A DNA stretch of 64,000 nucleotides from Akkermansia sp. (lineage in GTDB: Bacteria > Verrucomicrobiota > Verrucomicrobiia > Verrucomicrobiales > Akkermansiaceae). The DNA is taken from contig JAFXCP010000011.1 of assembly GCA_017521405.1 (NCBI GenBank), positions 1 to 64,000 of the forward strand. The letters run 5' to 3'. Each line of letters starts with the position of its first letter. Position 1 is the stretch's first letter. This document shows, in pieces, positions 40,718-50,386 of this stretch. The notes under the pieces are model-generated. The model was not told the DNA's origin, did not search any database, and saw only the letters and a list, made by a program, of their open reading frames with translations. Made by a program: the position numbers and the translations under genes.

Positions 40718-41926
40718 ATGATTAACATTAATCAATTTATTTCTACCCACGTTACGGGACGAGCCTCCAGCATGTTCCGTAAGGATATAGAGAACCATGC
40801 GGATGAGCTAAGGAAAGAGATTGAAGGTAAGCGCGTTTGTGTCATTGGGGGTGCCGGTTCCATTGGTTCATCCTTCATCCGAGCGATACTCCGCTTTCGC
40901 CCGGCAACACTTGTTGTGGTGGACCTCAACGAAAATGGGCTGGCCGAATTAACACGAGATATTCGTTCCACCCAAGGCATGTACGTTCCAAAAGATTACC
41001 GAGCCTATACGCTCAATTTTGCGGATTCCATATTTGAACGCATTTTCCGCGAAGAGAGAGGCTTTGATATTGTGGCGAATTTTTCTGCACACAAACATGT
41101 ACGCAGTGAGAAAGACAAATACTCCGTACAGGCATTGATTGAGAACAATGTGCTAAAAGCGAAAAAATTGCTAGACCTGCTCAAGGAATTTCCGCCCTCA
41201 CACTTCTTCTGTGTCTCCACGGACAAAGCCGCCAATCCCGTCAACATCATGGGGGCAAGCAAGCGTGTAATGGAGGATATGATTATGGCCTACACTCCTT
41301 GGTTTAAGGTGACTACGGCACGTTTCGCAAATGTGGCCTTTTCCAACGGCTCCTTGCCGGCAGGATTTATTGAGCGACTCATGAAGCGGCAGCCCTTAGC
41401 CGCGCCCAGTGATGTACGCCGCTATTTTGTAAGTCCGGAGGAAAGCGGGCAAATTTGCATGCTCGCATGCATACTCGGGCGCAATGGGGAAATATTCTTC
41501 CCGAAGCTGCGGGAAGACCAGATGATTACATTCTCCACCATATGTGATCGTCTGCTCACTTACCTAGGCTTGCAAAAAAAGGAATGTTCCAGCGATGAGG
41601 AAGCCAAAGCCTTTGCTGCCACCATGCCGGCAAACAGCACCGAATACCCCGTTGTCTACTTCCAAAGCGATACAACGGGAGAAAAGGGATATGAGGAATT
41701 TTATGTTCCCGGCGAAGCCATCGACATGGAACGCTTTGCTTCCCTTGGTGTGGTCACAGAGGTGAAGAGCCGTACCATGGCGGAGCTGGATGCCTTCTTC
41801 CGAGAACTGGGAGAACTCTTCCACAAGCCGGATTTCACCAAAGCCGATGTGGTGCAGGCGCTCAAGCGTTTCCTGCCCAATTTTGAGCATGAGGAAAAAG
41901 GAAAAAACCTTGATCAAAAGATGTAA
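40718..41926 (+). CDS. legB: NDP-GlcNAc 4,6-dehydratase of the legionaminic acid pathway
   Basis: A 402-residue extended SDR of the LegB/WbpM-CapD type. The NAD-binding loop is VIGGAGSIGSSF (about 41-52), followed by the partner motif VSTDKAANPVNIMGASKRVMEDM (about 166-190), in which the catalytic Tyr is replaced by Met (S-M-K, as in WbpM-like dehydratases). It forms the 4-keto-6-deoxy sugar, the first step towards legionaminic acid. Next to legC, with only 4 bases between stop and start, it begins the core pathway operon. In Campylobacter the substrate is GDP-GlcNAc; the ptmE gene downstream suggests the same here. Confidence 0.88.
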   Translation: MININQFISTHVTGRASSMFRKDIENHADELRKEIEGKRVCVIGGAGSIGSSFIRAILRFRPATLVVVDLNENGLAELTRDIRSTQGMYVPKDYRAYTLNFADSIFERIFREERGFDIVANFSAHKHVRSEKDKYSVQALIENNVLKAKKLLDLLKEFPPSHFFCVSTDKAANPVNIMGASKRVMEDMIMAYTPWFKVTTARFANVAFSNGSLPAGFIERLMKRQPLAAPSDVRRYFVSPEESGQICMLACILGRNGEIFFPKLREDQMITFSTICDRLLTYLGLQKKECSSDEEAKAFAATMPANSTEYPVVYFQSDTTGEKGYEEFYVPGEAIDMERFASLGVVTEVKSRTMAELDAFFRELGELFHKPDFTKADVVQALKRFLPNFEHEEKGKNLDQKM

Positions 41927-41930
41927 TTTT

Positions 41931-43079
41931 ATGTCTTGGCAACATATCACAGACTTCATCCACAAGCTCTACAACACAGAGGAATTTGTTCCCCTGCATG
42001 TTCCCACATTTGCCGGCAACGAAAAAAAATACCTTCTGGAGTGTATTGACTCCACATTTGTTTCCAGTGTGGGCAAGTTCGTGGATCGATTCGAGGAGGA
42101 AGTGGCTCTCTATACAGGAGCAAGCGCGGCAGTAGTATGCGTGAATGGGACCAACGCACTCCATATGGCCATGCTGTTAGCCGGAGTGGATAGAGGAGAT
42201 GAGGTGTTAACCCAAGCACTCACCTTCATCGCAACCTGCAATGCCATCAGCTATATCGGGGCACACCCCGTATTTCTCGATGTGGACCGAGATACGATGG
42301 GGCTTTCGCCACAAGCTTTACAGCAGTGGCTGGAAGAACATGCAGAAATACGCTCCGCCACCTGCTACAATAAGAGTACCGGGCGGCGCATCAAATGTTG
42401 CGTACCCATGCATACTTTCGGGCATCCGGTCCGCATAGATGAGCTAGCTCACATTTGCGCACAATGGCACATTGAACTTGTTGAGGATGCGGCTGAAAGC
42501 CTCGGGAGTTTCTATAAAGGCAAACATACGGGAACTTTCGGAAAGGTTGGAGCCATCAGCTTCAACGGCAATAAAACAATCACCACAGGGGGTGGGGGCA
42601 TGCTTCTCTTCCAAGATGCAGAGTTGGGGCGCCAGGCCAAACACCTCACCACCCAAGCCAAGCTGCCTCACCGCTGGGAATTTGTACACGACCATGTGGG
42701 CTACAATTACCGCATGCCCAACATTAATGCGGCTCTGGGCTGTGCCCAAATGGAAACGCTGGAACAGTTCGTACTCAACAAGCGAGAAACGGCCAAACGC
42801 TACGCAGAATTTTTCTCCGATGTACCGGGTATAACCTTCATCTCCGAGCCGGAGAACGCCCGCTCCAACTACTGGCTCAATGCAGTATTGCTGCCGGACA
42901 AGGAAGCCCAACTCAGCTTTCTGAAATATACGAATGACCATGGCATCATGACCCGCCCGGCATGGGAGCTGATGAATCGCCTACCCATGTTCTCACATTG
43001 CCAGACGGATTCTCTGGAAAACACCCTTTGGCTGGCAGAACGCCTCGTCAACATTCCCAGCAGCGTAAGAAATGTCTAA
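41931..43079 (+). CDS. legC: Aminotransferase of the legionaminic acid pathway (DegT/DnrJ family)
   Basis: A 382-residue PLP enzyme adding the C4 amino group to the 4-keto sugar. Family marks are VCVNGTNALHMAML (about 65-78), the PLP-binding LVEDAAESLGSFYKGKHTGTFG (about 183-204) and the Schiff-base lysine in FNGNKTITTGGGG (about 211-223). The start at MSWQHI begins right after LegB, and the 3' end overlaps legH by 8 bases. Assignment to the legionaminic rather than bacillosamine route rests on context. Confidence 0.9.
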   Translation: MSWQHITDFIHKLYNTEEFVPLHVPTFAGNEKKYLLECIDSTFVSSVGKFVDRFEEEVALYTGASAAVVCVNGTNALHMAMLLAGVDRGDEVLTQALTFIATCNAISYIGAHPVFLDVDRDTMGLSPQALQQWLEEHAEIRSATCYNKSTGRRIKCCVPMHTFGHPVRIDELAHICAQWHIELVEDAAESLGSFYKGKHTGTFGKVGAISFNGNKTITTGGGGMLLFQDAELGRQAKHLTTQAKLPHRWEFVHDHVGYNYRMPNINAALGCAQMETLEQFVLNKRETAKRYAEFFSDVPGITFISEPENARSNYWLNAVLLPDKEAQLSFLKYTNDHGIMTRPAWELMNRLPMFSHCQTDSLENTLWLAERLVNIPSSVRNV

Positions 43080-43713
43080 ACAACGCCCCATCATCCTGAT
43101 AGGCGGAGGCGGGCACTGCATGTCCGTCATCGAGGCTGCCGAAAGCGCAGGTGCAGCCATCCTTGGTATACTGGATGCTCCGGAGATGGTGGGGCGACAT
43201 TTGTTAGGACACCCCTTCATCGGGACGGATACGGATATTACCCTGCACGCCGCACACGCAGATTTCATCGTCTGTGTTGGGTCTATTAGCAACGCAGACA
43301 CAAGGTACAAGCTCTATCACCAAGTTTTGGCAGCGGGGGGGCAACTGGGGTGCATCGTCGCTTCTACGGCAAGAGTATCCCGCCACGCACACATTGGCCC
43401 CGGCACAGTAGTTCTCCACCACGCCTTGGTAAATGCCGGGGCTCAAGTTGGAGAAAACTGCATTATAAACTCCCACGCCAATGTGGAACACGGCTGTACC
43501 ATCGGTTCCCATGTGCATCTCTCCACCGCCGCCACCATCAATGGGGACTGCCACATTGGGGAAAAGTCCTTTATCGGTAGCCGGAGTATTGTCTACCAAG
43601 GCTGCAGTATTCCGGGAAATTGTGTTATAGCAGCGGGCAGTGTTGTGCGCAACTCGCTCTCAAAAGCCGGGGTATATGCGGGTAACCCGGCAACCCTCAA
43701 AAAAACACGATGA
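43072..43713 (+). CDS. legH: Sugar O/N-acetyltransferase, PglD/NeuD type
   Basis: A 213-residue left-handed beta-helix acyltransferase with an N-terminal Rossmann-like segment (PIILIGGGGHCMSVIEAA) and hexapeptide repeats from about residue 100 (VARVSRHAHIGPGTVVLHHALVNAGAQVGENC). His in VNAGAQ...NSHANVEHGCTIG is the catalytic-type histidine of PglD. It probably N-acetylates the 4-amino sugar to give the diacetamido intermediate. The overlap of 8 bases with legC and 4 bases with legI (ATGA) shows translational coupling. A role as an O-acetyltransferase for the final sugar (NeuD-like) is possible. Confidence 0.85.
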   Translation: MSKQRPIILIGGGGHCMSVIEAAESAGAAILGILDAPEMVGRHLLGHPFIGTDTDITLHAAHADFIVCVGSISNADTRYKLYHQVLAAGGQLGCIVASTARVSRHAHIGPGTVVLHHALVNAGAQVGENCIINSHANVEHGCTIGSHVHLSTAATINGDCHIGEKSFIGSRSIVYQGCSIPGNCVIAAGSVVRNSLSKAGVYAGNPATLKKTR

Positions 43714-44717
43714 ACAGCAAAGTAACCATCATTGCGGAAGCAGGTGTAAACCACAACGGCTCCCCGGAACTTGCTAAAAAATTGATAGATGCCGCCGCAG
43801 AAGCCGGAGTGGACATCATCAAGTTCCAAACCTTCAATGCCGAAAAACTCGTTACCAAAGACGCCCGGCAAGCCGATTACCAGCAAAAGAACACGGGCAT
43901 CGAGGAGAGCCAGTATGCCATGCTCAAGCGCTTAGAACTCTCCCACGAATCCCACCAAGAACTCATGGCCTACTGCCAAGAGAAAGGAGTGCAATTCTTT
44001 TCCACCGCGTTCGACATGGAAAGTCTGGATTACCTGCATTCCCTGCATTTAGGCATGTGGAAAGTCCCCTCGGGAGAAATAACCAACTACCCCTATCTGA
44101 AAAAAATCGCCTCCTTTGGCGAACCCGTCATCCTTTCTACGGGAATGAGTAACGAGAATGACATTCAAGCCGCCCTCGATGTGCTGCTCCAAGGCGGAGT
44201 CCCCCGCGAAGAGATTACTCTTCTGCACTGCAACACGGAATATCCGACCCCATGGGTAGACGTCAACCTGAGAGCCATGCCCATGCTTGGAAGCAAATAC
44301 GGAGTACGGGTGGGGTACTCTGACCACACTGTTGGAATCGAGGTGCCCATTGCAGCCGTGGCATTGGGAGCCACCATGATTGAAAAGCATTTTACCTTGG
44401 ACAAGAATATGCCGGGACCGGACCACAAAGCATCCCTTGAACCAGCGGAGCTAAAGGCCATGGTAAGAGCCATTCGGCATATTGAGCAAGCTCTGGGAAG
44501 CACGGAAAAAAACATCACGTATTCCGAGAGCAAGAACATCACCATCGCCAGAAAGAGCATCGTAGCCGCACGAGATATCCAATGCGGGGAACCCCTGCTC
44601 GAGGAAAGCCTTGCCGTCATGCGTCCGGGCAATGGCATCTCCCCCATGCGCTGGAACGAAGTGGTAGGCAGTATCGCCCGCCGGGATTATCGGAAAGGAG
44701 ACTGCATCGAGCTATGA
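43710..44717 (+). CDS. legI: Legionaminic acid synthase (NeuB family)
   Basis: A 335-residue enzyme condensing the 2,4-diacetamido-2,4,6-trideoxymannose with phosphoenolpyruvate. The barrel starts IIAEAGVNHNGSPELAKKLIDAAAEAGVDIIKFQTF, with SAFDMESLDYL-type sequence, KVPSGEITNYPYL, VGYSDHTVGIEVPIAAVALGA and IEKHFTLDKNMPGPDHKASL. The C-terminal SAF (antifreeze-like) domain ends the protein (IVAARDIQCGEPLLEESLAVMRPG). It is full length, in contrast to the truncated synthase piece 5 kb upstream. The 4-base overlap with legH and legG marks an operon. Confidence 0.94.
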   Translation: MNSKVTIIAEAGVNHNGSPELAKKLIDAAAEAGVDIIKFQTFNAEKLVTKDARQADYQQKNTGIEESQYAMLKRLELSHESHQELMAYCQEKGVQFFSTAFDMESLDYLHSLHLGMWKVPSGEITNYPYLKKIASFGEPVILSTGMSNENDIQAALDVLLQGGVPREEITLLHCNTEYPTPWVDVNLRAMPMLGSKYGVRVGYSDHTVGIEVPIAAVALGATMIEKHFTLDKNMPGPDHKASLEPAELKAMVRAIRHIEQALGSTEKNITYSESKNITIARKSIVAARDIQCGEPLLEESLAVMRPGNGISPMRWNEVVGSIARRDYRKGDCIEL

Positions 44718-45871
44718 AAAAAGTATGTTTCGTTACCGGAACACGGGCCGAATTCGGTCTACTCAGCGGACTCATGCGGCAAGTCCAGAAGCACCCCCGG
44801 CTGGAGTTGCAGGTCATTGCCACCAATATGCATCTCTCCCCGGAATATGGGCTCACCTACAAAGAAATTGAGCAGCAAGGCTTCCGCATCGACTACAAAG
44901 TCCATATGCTACTCTCGGCGGACACAGCCAATGCCACAACGAAATCCGTAGGGCTGGGCACCATAGGCTTTGCAGATGCTTACGAAGTTCTGCAGCCGGA
45001 TATCATCGTTGTTTTGGGGGATCGCTACGAAATACTTGCGGCGGTATCTGCAGCTCTGTTCTACCAAATACCCGTGGCCCACTTGCATGGCGGGGAAGCC
45101 ACGGAGGGAGCGTACGATGAGTGCATCCGCCATGCGGTCACGAAGATGAGCCACCTTCATTTTGCCGCCACGGAATCCTACCGGCAGCGCATCATCCAAT
45201 TGGGCGAATCTCCGGAAAGAGTTTTCTGTGTAGGAGCCCCCGGCGTGGAAAACATCCATCAGGTTCCCCTGCTCAGCAAGGAAGAATTGGAAGCCAGCAT
45301 GGGCTTTTCCCTAGGAGACAAAAGCCTCCTCGTTACCTATCATCCCGTTACACTGGGCAGCCAAAGCGCCGCCCTGCAATGCAAAGCTCTGCTCCACGCA
45401 CTGGAAAACTACCCCGAATACAAGCTGGTATTCACCATGCCTAATTCGGACACGAATGGGCGCATCATCGCCACGCTGCTTCAGCAGTATGCGGCCCAAC
45501 ATCCTGAGCGCGCCGCCGTCTATTCCTCACTGGGCATGCAGCGATACCTGTCCGCATTGCAATTTGTTTCTGCCGTTGTCGGGAATTCCTCCAGTGGCAT
45601 TATCGAAGTCCCGAGCTTTGGCATCCCCACACTCGATATCGGCCCCCGCCAGCAAGGGCGCATTGCTGCGGGCAGCGTTCACCACTGTGGCTCCACGCGC
45701 GAGGAAATCGAGCAAGGCTTACAGCGCATTCTCTCTCCGGACTTCCGCGATGCCGCCCGGCAAATCAGCAACCCCTACGACATCCCCCAAACAAGCTCCC
45801 GAATTGTCCAAATCTTAGCTCAGACGAATTTAGACCAGCTCACCATCAAACATTTTTACGACCTGCACTAA
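44714..45871 (+). CDS. legG: Hydrolysing NDP-sugar 2-epimerase
   Basis: A 385-residue UDP/GDP-N,N'-diacetylbacillosamine 2-epimerase (NeuC-like, GT-B fold). It begins with VCFVTGTRAEFGLLSGLM, then IIVVLGDRYEI (about 96-106), HLHGGEATEGAYDECIRHAVTKMSHLHF, and the nucleotide-binding region GNSSSGIIEVPSFG with IGPRQQGR. It removes the nucleotide and epimerises C2, giving the substrate for LegI. The 4-base overlap with legI supports the start at 44714; the next gene begins 2 bases after its stop. Confidence 0.92.
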   Translation: MKKVCFVTGTRAEFGLLSGLMRQVQKHPRLELQVIATNMHLSPEYGLTYKEIEQQGFRIDYKVHMLLSADTANATTKSVGLGTIGFADAYEVLQPDIIVVLGDRYEILAAVSAALFYQIPVAHLHGGEATEGAYDECIRHAVTKMSHLHFAATESYRQRIIQLGESPERVFCVGAPGVENIHQVPLLSKEELEASMGFSLGDKSLLVTYHPVTLGSQSAALQCKALLHALENYPEYKLVFTMPNSDTNGRIIATLLQQYAAQHPERAAVYSSLGMQRYLSALQFVSAVVGNSSSGIIEVPSFGIPTLDIGPRQQGRIAAGSVHHCGSTREEIEQGLQRILSPDFRDAARQISNPYDIPQTSSRIVQILAQTNLDQLTIKHFYDLH

Positions 45872-45873
45872 AC

Positions 45874-46596
45874 ATGAATCTCTTGATTACCATTTGTGCC
45901 CGTGGGGGCAGCAAAGGCATCCCCGGAAAAAACATCAAAGAACTCTGCGGGCTTCCCCTCATTGCCTACACGATTCGCACCGCAAAAAAAATTGCAGCAC
46001 TCCATTCGGGCACAGACATCGCCCTCTCTACAGACTCCGATGAGATTATCCGAGTAGCGGCTCAACATGGGCTCCAATCCGACTACAAACGACCGGAAAA
46101 ACTGGCCAACGACACTGCGGGCAAAATAGACGCCATCCGCGACATCTGGGAGCAATGCGAATGCCACTACGCCAAGAAGTACGACTACGTCTTGGACATG
46201 GATGTTACCTCCCCACTCCGCACAGTGGAAGATATTGAACAGGCCTTCTCCATCCTGCAAGCCAACCCGCAAGCCCTCAATCTCTTCTCCGTAAGTCCGG
46301 CCAACAGAAACCCGTATTTCAACATGGTCGAGCAAAAAGCGAACGGATTTTACGCCCAAGTTTCCACGCCGCAAGGGAACGTATTTACGCGCCAATCCGC
46401 CCCGGAGGTGTATGATTTGAACGCCTCCTTCTACATCTACACGCGAGATTTCTTTCTGGGCAATTATCGCGGAGCCATCACGGATCGCTCTCTGGTATAC
46501 GTTATGCCCCATACTTGTTTCGATTTGGATCATCCTATCGACTTCGATATCCTTTCCTACTTACTCTCCAACAACAAGCTCGATTTCGAAATATGA
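45874..46596 (+). CDS. legF: CMP-legionaminic acid synthetase (NeuA family)
   Basis: A 240-residue cytidylyltransferase activating the nonulosonic acid with CTP. The nucleotide-binding signature RGGSKGIPGKNIKELCGLPLIAYTI is at residues 10-33 and the DMDVTSPLRT region (about 106-115) holds the metal-binding Asp residues. It completes the route to CMP-legionaminic acid. Overlap with the next gene is 4 bases (ATGA). Confidence 0.92.
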   Translation: MNLLITICARGGSKGIPGKNIKELCGLPLIAYTIRTAKKIAALHSGTDIALSTDSDEIIRVAAQHGLQSDYKRPEKLANDTAGKIDAIRDIWEQCECHYAKKYDYVLDMDVTSPLRTVEDIEQAFSILQANPQALNLFSVSPANRNPYFNMVEQKANGFYAQVSTPQGNVFTRQSAPEVYDLNASFYIYTRDFFLGNYRGAITDRSLVYVMPHTCFDLDHPIDFDILSYLLSNNKLDFEI

Positions 46597-47519
46597 ACGT
46601 CTTGCTGCTAGGCTTGGGAGCAATAGCCCGCAAGCACATCCATGCACTGCGGCAAATAGATGAGGGGGTCAGTCTTGCAGCCCTTCGTCACAGTGTTCAA
46701 TCTCCTGCGGAAGAAGGCATCCAAAACCTCTACCGATGGGAGGAAGTGTACCAAGCCCCTCAGCCATTCGATTTCGTCATCATCAGCACCCCCACCTCCG
46801 AACACCTCGCCAGTATTCGGCAGGCGATTCCCCTTGGCATCCCTCTTTTTATCGAAAAACCACTTCTGCACACCCTCGATGGGCTCGAAGCATTGGAACG
46901 CGATATACACCGTGCCAACATTCCCACCTATGTCGCATGTAACTTGCGTTTTTTGGAATGTATTACCTACCTCAAGCAACAGATTCTCTCAAAGCAACCG
47001 CGTATCAACGAAATTAACATCTACTGCGGGTCCTATCTTCCCCACTGGCGCCCCAATGCGGATTTCCGAACCATTTACAGTGCGCGCCCCGAATTAGGCG
47101 GCGGCGTACACATCGATTTAATCCACGAGCTGGATTACCTGTACTATCTTCTGGGCGCCCCCCGGCACACACGCTCTACTTATCGGAATCAATCCTCCCT
47201 CCACATCGAAGCCATCGATTACGCCAACTACTGTCTGGAGTACGAGGGATTCTGCGCCTCCGTCGTGCTTAACTACTACCGAAGGGATACCAAAAGGCAG
47301 TGCGAAATCGTCTGCGAAGACGGCACCTACCTTATCGACCTTCTCTCCAATACAATCACCCGAGACAAGCAACTCATCTTCCAATCGGAGCAACGGATTC
47401 AGGATACCTACGAAACCCAGTTGCGTTATTTTATCGATTCACTGCACCAAGGGCGTCAACTCATGAACGATGTCTCTGAAGCAAAGCACATCATGGAATA
47501 TTTTTACCCTCCCCTATAA
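46593..47519 (+). CDS. Gfo/Idh/MocA-family oxidoreductase (PtmF-like)
   Basis: A 308-residue NAD(P)-dependent oxidoreductase with Rossmann start [16 protein letters not shown], the conserved STPTSEHL and FIEKPL segments (EKP motif) and YVACNLRF, and a C-terminal dimerisation domain with [11 protein letters not shown]. Its position between legF and the ptmA-like SDR matches the ptmF gene of the Campylobacter legionaminic locus, whose exact step I cannot state with confidence. A role in making the amino-sugar precursor is plausible. Confidence 0.85.
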   Translation: MNVLLLGLGAIARKHIHALRQIDEGVSLAALRHSVQSPAEEGIQNLYRWEEVYQAPQPFDFVIISTPTSEHLASIRQAIPLGIPLFIEKPLLHTLDGLEALERDIHRANIPTYVACNLRFLECITYLKQQILSKQPRINEINIYCGSYLPHWRPNADFRTIYSARPELGGGVHIDLIHELDYLYYLLGAPRHTRSTYRNQSSLHIEAIDYANYCLEYEGFCASVVLNYYRRDTKRQCEIVCEDGTYLIDLLSNTITRDKQLIFQSEQRIQDTYETQLRYFIDSLHQGRQLMNDVSEAKHIMEYFYPPL

Positions 47520-47521
47520 GT

Positions 47522-48256
47522 ATGTTAACAGGAAAAATCATCATCGTCATAGGAGGCTGCGGACTCATCGGCCGGAAAATCGTGCAGGATGTCCGCAGAA
47601 AGAACGGAGTCTGCATTTGTGCCGATATCTCCGAGGACACGGATTGGACTCAAGACCAATACAAATTGGATATGACAAGCACCGCATCTATCGACACCTT
47701 GCTCGATGAAGTTTTATCTCGATACGGTCGCATCGATGGTCTTGTCAACTCCGGGTACCCGCACACAAAGGACTGGGGCGAGTTCTTTGAGCGCATTCCG
47801 CTGGAATCCTGGCAAAAAAATATCGACTGGCAGCTCAACAGCTGTTTTTATATTTGCCAAAAGACGCTGGAAATCATGAAGATGCAACAAAGTGGTTCTC
47901 TGGTCAATATCGGCTCCATCTACGGAGTCGTGGGAAACGATTTCTATCTTTACGAAGGCTACGGTGCCACTTCCCCCGCAGCATACAGTGCTATTAAAGG
48001 CGGCATCATCAATTTTTCACGTTATCTCGCATCATACTATGGGAAACACAATGTTCGAGTCAACGTAGTTTCACCCGGAGGCATTATAGACCAACAGCAT
48101 CCATCTTTCATTGAGCGTTACTCCGCCCGCTCCCTGCTCAAGCGCATGGGACGACCGGAAGAAATTGCTCCGGCCGTCAGTTTTCTTCTTTCAGACGAGG
48201 CATCATTCATCACCGGTCACAATCTGATGGTTGATGGGGGATGGACAGCTATTTGA
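47522..48256 (+). CDS. ptmA: Short-chain dehydrogenase (PtmA-like)
   Basis: A 244-residue SDR with the cofactor loop [13 protein letters not shown], a catalytic Ser in [10 protein letters not shown] and the YxxxK motif in [10 protein letters not shown] PtmA homologue adjoins legF in the Campylobacter locus. The gene begins 2 bases after the preceding stop. Its reaction is not known to me; an early precursor step with the Gfo/Idh/MocA neighbour is inferred. Confidence 0.85.
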   Translation: MLTGKIIIVIGGCGLIGRKIVQDVRRKNGVCICADISEDTDWTQDQYKLDMTSTASIDTLLDEVLSRYGRIDGLVNSGYPHTKDWGEFFERIPLESWQKNIDWQLNSCFYICQKTLEIMKMQQSGSLVNIGSIYGVVGNDFYLYEGYGATSPAAYSAIKGGIINFSRYLASYYGKHNVRVNVVSPGGIIDQQHPSFIERYSARSLLKRMGRPEEIAPAVSFLLSDEASFITGHNLMVDGGWTAI

Positions 48257-48282
48257 TATTACCTTTTTGCAGCAAGCAGCCA

Positions 48283-49329
48283 ATGAAAAACGTCATATCC
48301 GTACAAGCCTCCATTCTGGAAGGATTGCAACAACTCTGCCGGCTCACCGAGCAAGATACATTCACTCTCTTTGTCATCGATAGCGAGCAAAAAGTACTTG
48401 GTTCCCTAACGGATGGAGACTTGAGGCGGCATCTCGCCAGCGGAGGCAGCCTTGGGGATTCCATTACCAAAGCCATGCATGACCGTTTCTACTATGTACG
48501 GACAGAGCAAGAACTTTTTGAAGCCGCACAGCAGCTAAGACAAGACAAAATCCAGTTAGTACCTAAACTCGATGCAGAAGGGCGTCTCGTGAGGGTATAC
48601 GATTTGGTACATCTTAAAGCCTACCTTCCCGTTGATGCCGTCATCATGGCCGGAGGACGGGGAGAACGTCTGCGCCCGCTTACGGATACAACACCAAAGC
48701 CCTTGCTTCCTCTGGGGAATAAAGCCATCATGGAATACAATGTGGATAAAATCGCATCCATGGGAATCGACAACATTACCGTATGTATACGCTATTTGGG
48801 AGAACAAATTAAAGATTTCTTTGGAGACGGTTCCTCCCGAGGAGTACGCATGCGCTACATCACAGAAGAACAACCTCTCGGCACGTTAGGCGCGGTCACA
48901 CTGATTCATCATTTCGAACACGATGTAGTGCTGGTAATGAACTCGGACCTTTTCACCAGTATTAATTTGGAGGATTTTTACCTGCATTTTATCAAAAGCG
49001 GGGCTGATATGTCCGTAGCAGCCACGCCTTACAACATCTCCGTTCCCTATGCAGTCATGCAAACCCAAGAGGATAAGGTTCTCGCCTTCGAGGAGAAACC
49101 CACCTACACCTACTATTCCAATGCAGGCATATACCTTATCCGCCGTAGCTTATTGGAAACCCTAACCAGAGGCGAACGATACGACACGACAGACCTAATG
49201 GAACGCACACTGCAACAGGGAGGTAAACTCACCTATTTCCCCATCGTAGGATATTGGCTGGACATCGGAACCCCGGAAGAATACCAAAAGGCCAAAGATA
49301 TCATCCGATATCTCAACCACACATCCTAG
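48283..49329 (+). CDS. ptmE: CBS-domain nucleotidyltransferase (PtmE-like)
   Basis: A 348-residue protein with an N-terminal CBS pair (residues about 1-115: LFVIDSEQKVLGSLTDGDLRRHL, then VYDLVHLKAYL) and a C-terminal sugar-phosphate nucleotidyltransferase domain (VIMAGGRGERLRPLTDTTPKPLLPL, about 121-145). The Campylobacter homologue makes GDP-glucosamine or GDP-GlcNAc from the sugar 1-phosphate for legionaminic acid. Its presence argues for a GDP-linked precursor. CBS domains often sense nucleotides, so the enzyme may be regulated by them. The ATG at 48283 fits the family N-terminus; an upstream ATG at 48241 overlaps the SDR gene and is possible. Confidence 0.87.
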   Translation: MKNVISVQASILEGLQQLCRLTEQDTFTLFVIDSEQKVLGSLTDGDLRRHLASGGSLGDSITKAMHDRFYYVRTEQELFEAAQQLRQDKIQLVPKLDAEGRLVRVYDLVHLKAYLPVDAVIMAGGRGERLRPLTDTTPKPLLPLGNKAIMEYNVDKIASMGIDNITVCIRYLGEQIKDFFGDGSSRGVRMRYITEEQPLGTLGAVTLIHHFEHDVVLVMNSDLFTSINLEDFYLHFIKSGADMSVAATPYNISVPYAVMQTQEDKVLAFEEKPTYTYYSNAGIYLIRRSLLETLTRGERYDTTDLMERTLQQGGKLTYFPIVGYWLDIGTPEEYQKAKDIIRYLNHTS

Positions 49330-49364
49330 CCCGGGGGCTTTTCTCTCTCGAAAAAGGGAAATAC

Positions 49365-49380
49365 CCTCACCGAGGTGAGG
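49365..49380. terminator. Weak hairpin at the convergent gene ends
   Basis: CCTCAC...GTGAGG (49365-49370 and 49375-49380) is a short stem overlapping the GT2 stop, with a moderately T-rich tail on the minus strand. A second weak hairpin (AGCCC/GGGCT, 49328-49339) with TTTT follows the ptmE stop. Confidence 0.3.
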
Positions 49381-50377
49381 ATATGAGACTCAACAAAGCC
49401 CGGAAGGAGCGGGCTTTGGCGCGCGCCTTAGCGCGACCGGGAAGAAGCCCCAGAGCTCCATACCAAGCGGCTTTATTACGGCACTTTGCACGGAGCTTTG
49501 CTAATTTTTCCGGGGGGAGCAAGGGGAGTAGGCTGCATACAAGCGGGTTCACCAAGGCCAGAGCCTCCGGAGTCACCATAGCATCCCTGCGGAAGCGGGC
49601 ATGGCGCGCCAGATATTTTCGCACTTGCAGCAGAGCGCGAATGCCATATGCAGCATCCCGCGCGGCTCGGGCACAGATTTCTTCCCGAAAATGCTCCAGC
49701 AACAACAAATTTTCCTCTGCCACACGGGCAGAGCCGGAAACGCCGCCTTCATAAAATCGGGAACTCACCTCCGGCACAGCTTTCCAAAGATAGCCCTTTT
49801 GGCTCAGGCGCCCCATAAGTTCCGCATCGGCAAGAATGCGAAATTTATCCCAATGAAAGCCCCCTTCTCTGCGTAAGACTTCGGTACTGCAATAGTAGGA
49901 TTGGTGGCAGCAAACACTCATCAGCAAAGCCATGTCCATACCGGGCTTTTGCAGGCTTTTCACCTTACCATCGGCACGCACCGCAGCCGCAGTGGAGGCC
50001 ACATAATCGGCCTCTCCCTCCAAGATGGGTTTGCAGCAGGCCTCCACGCCGGAGGGGACAATCTCATCATCGGCGTTGATAAAGACTATCACCTTACCTG
50101 CGGCTAAGGTAATAGCCTTATTCATCGCATCGTAGAGTCCTTTATCCGGCTCGCTCACCAAGCGAGTAATGCGCCCGTTTTCCAACTGTTCCTGCAAATA
50201 TTCCCGTGTACCATCGGTAGAGGCGCCATCCACCAGCAGGTGTTCCACCTTCAAGGTTCCACGATACAAGGGCTGCACCGAGGCTATACAGCGCGGCAAA
50301 ACGCTCTTGGCGTTCCGGCACACCGTTACTACGGTCAAATCATACCCGGTAGCATTATCTATTGGCTGCACAGTCAT
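49367..50377 (-). CDS. Family 2 glycosyltransferase
   Basis: A 336-residue GT-A-fold glycosyltransferase. The nucleotide-sugar-binding parts are DLTVVTVCRNAKSVLPRCIASV (about 13-34), HLLVDGASTDGT (about 47-58), the DxD equivalent in FINADDEIVP (about 98-107) and a later DKFRILADAELMGRL (about 160-174). A basic C-terminal tail (ARAKARSFRALL) suggests membrane association. The sugar and acceptor are not readable. It is isolated on the minus strand between the nonulosonate run and the giant PEP-CTERM gene. The ATG at 50377 was chosen because a GAGGA lies just upstream and the promoter ends 9 bases before it. Confidence 0.85.
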   Translation of the reverse strand: MTVQPIDNATGYDLTVVTVCRNAKSVLPRCIASVQPLYRGTLKVEHLLVDGASTDGTREYLQEQLENGRITRLVSEPDKGLYDAMNKAITLAAGKVIVFINADDEIVPSGVEACCKPILEGEADYVASTAAAVRADGKVKSLQKPGMDMALLMSVCCHQSYYCSTEVLRREGGFHWDKFRILADAELMGRLSQKGYLWKAVPEVSSRFYEGGVSGSARVAEENLLLLEHFREEICARAARDAAYGIRALLQVRKYLARHARFRRDAMVTPEALALVNPLVCSLLPLLPPEKLAKLRAKCRNKAAWYGALGLLPGRAKARAKARSFRALLSLISSPR

Positions 50378-50386
50378 ACTATCCTC

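Noticed and set aside
49328-49345. Hairpin AGCCC/GGGCT followed by TTTT right after ptmE, as terminator of the nonulosonate operon.
   Set aside because: The stem is only 5 bp with a 2-base loop and too weak for a firm call; it is only noted beside the convergent hairpin.
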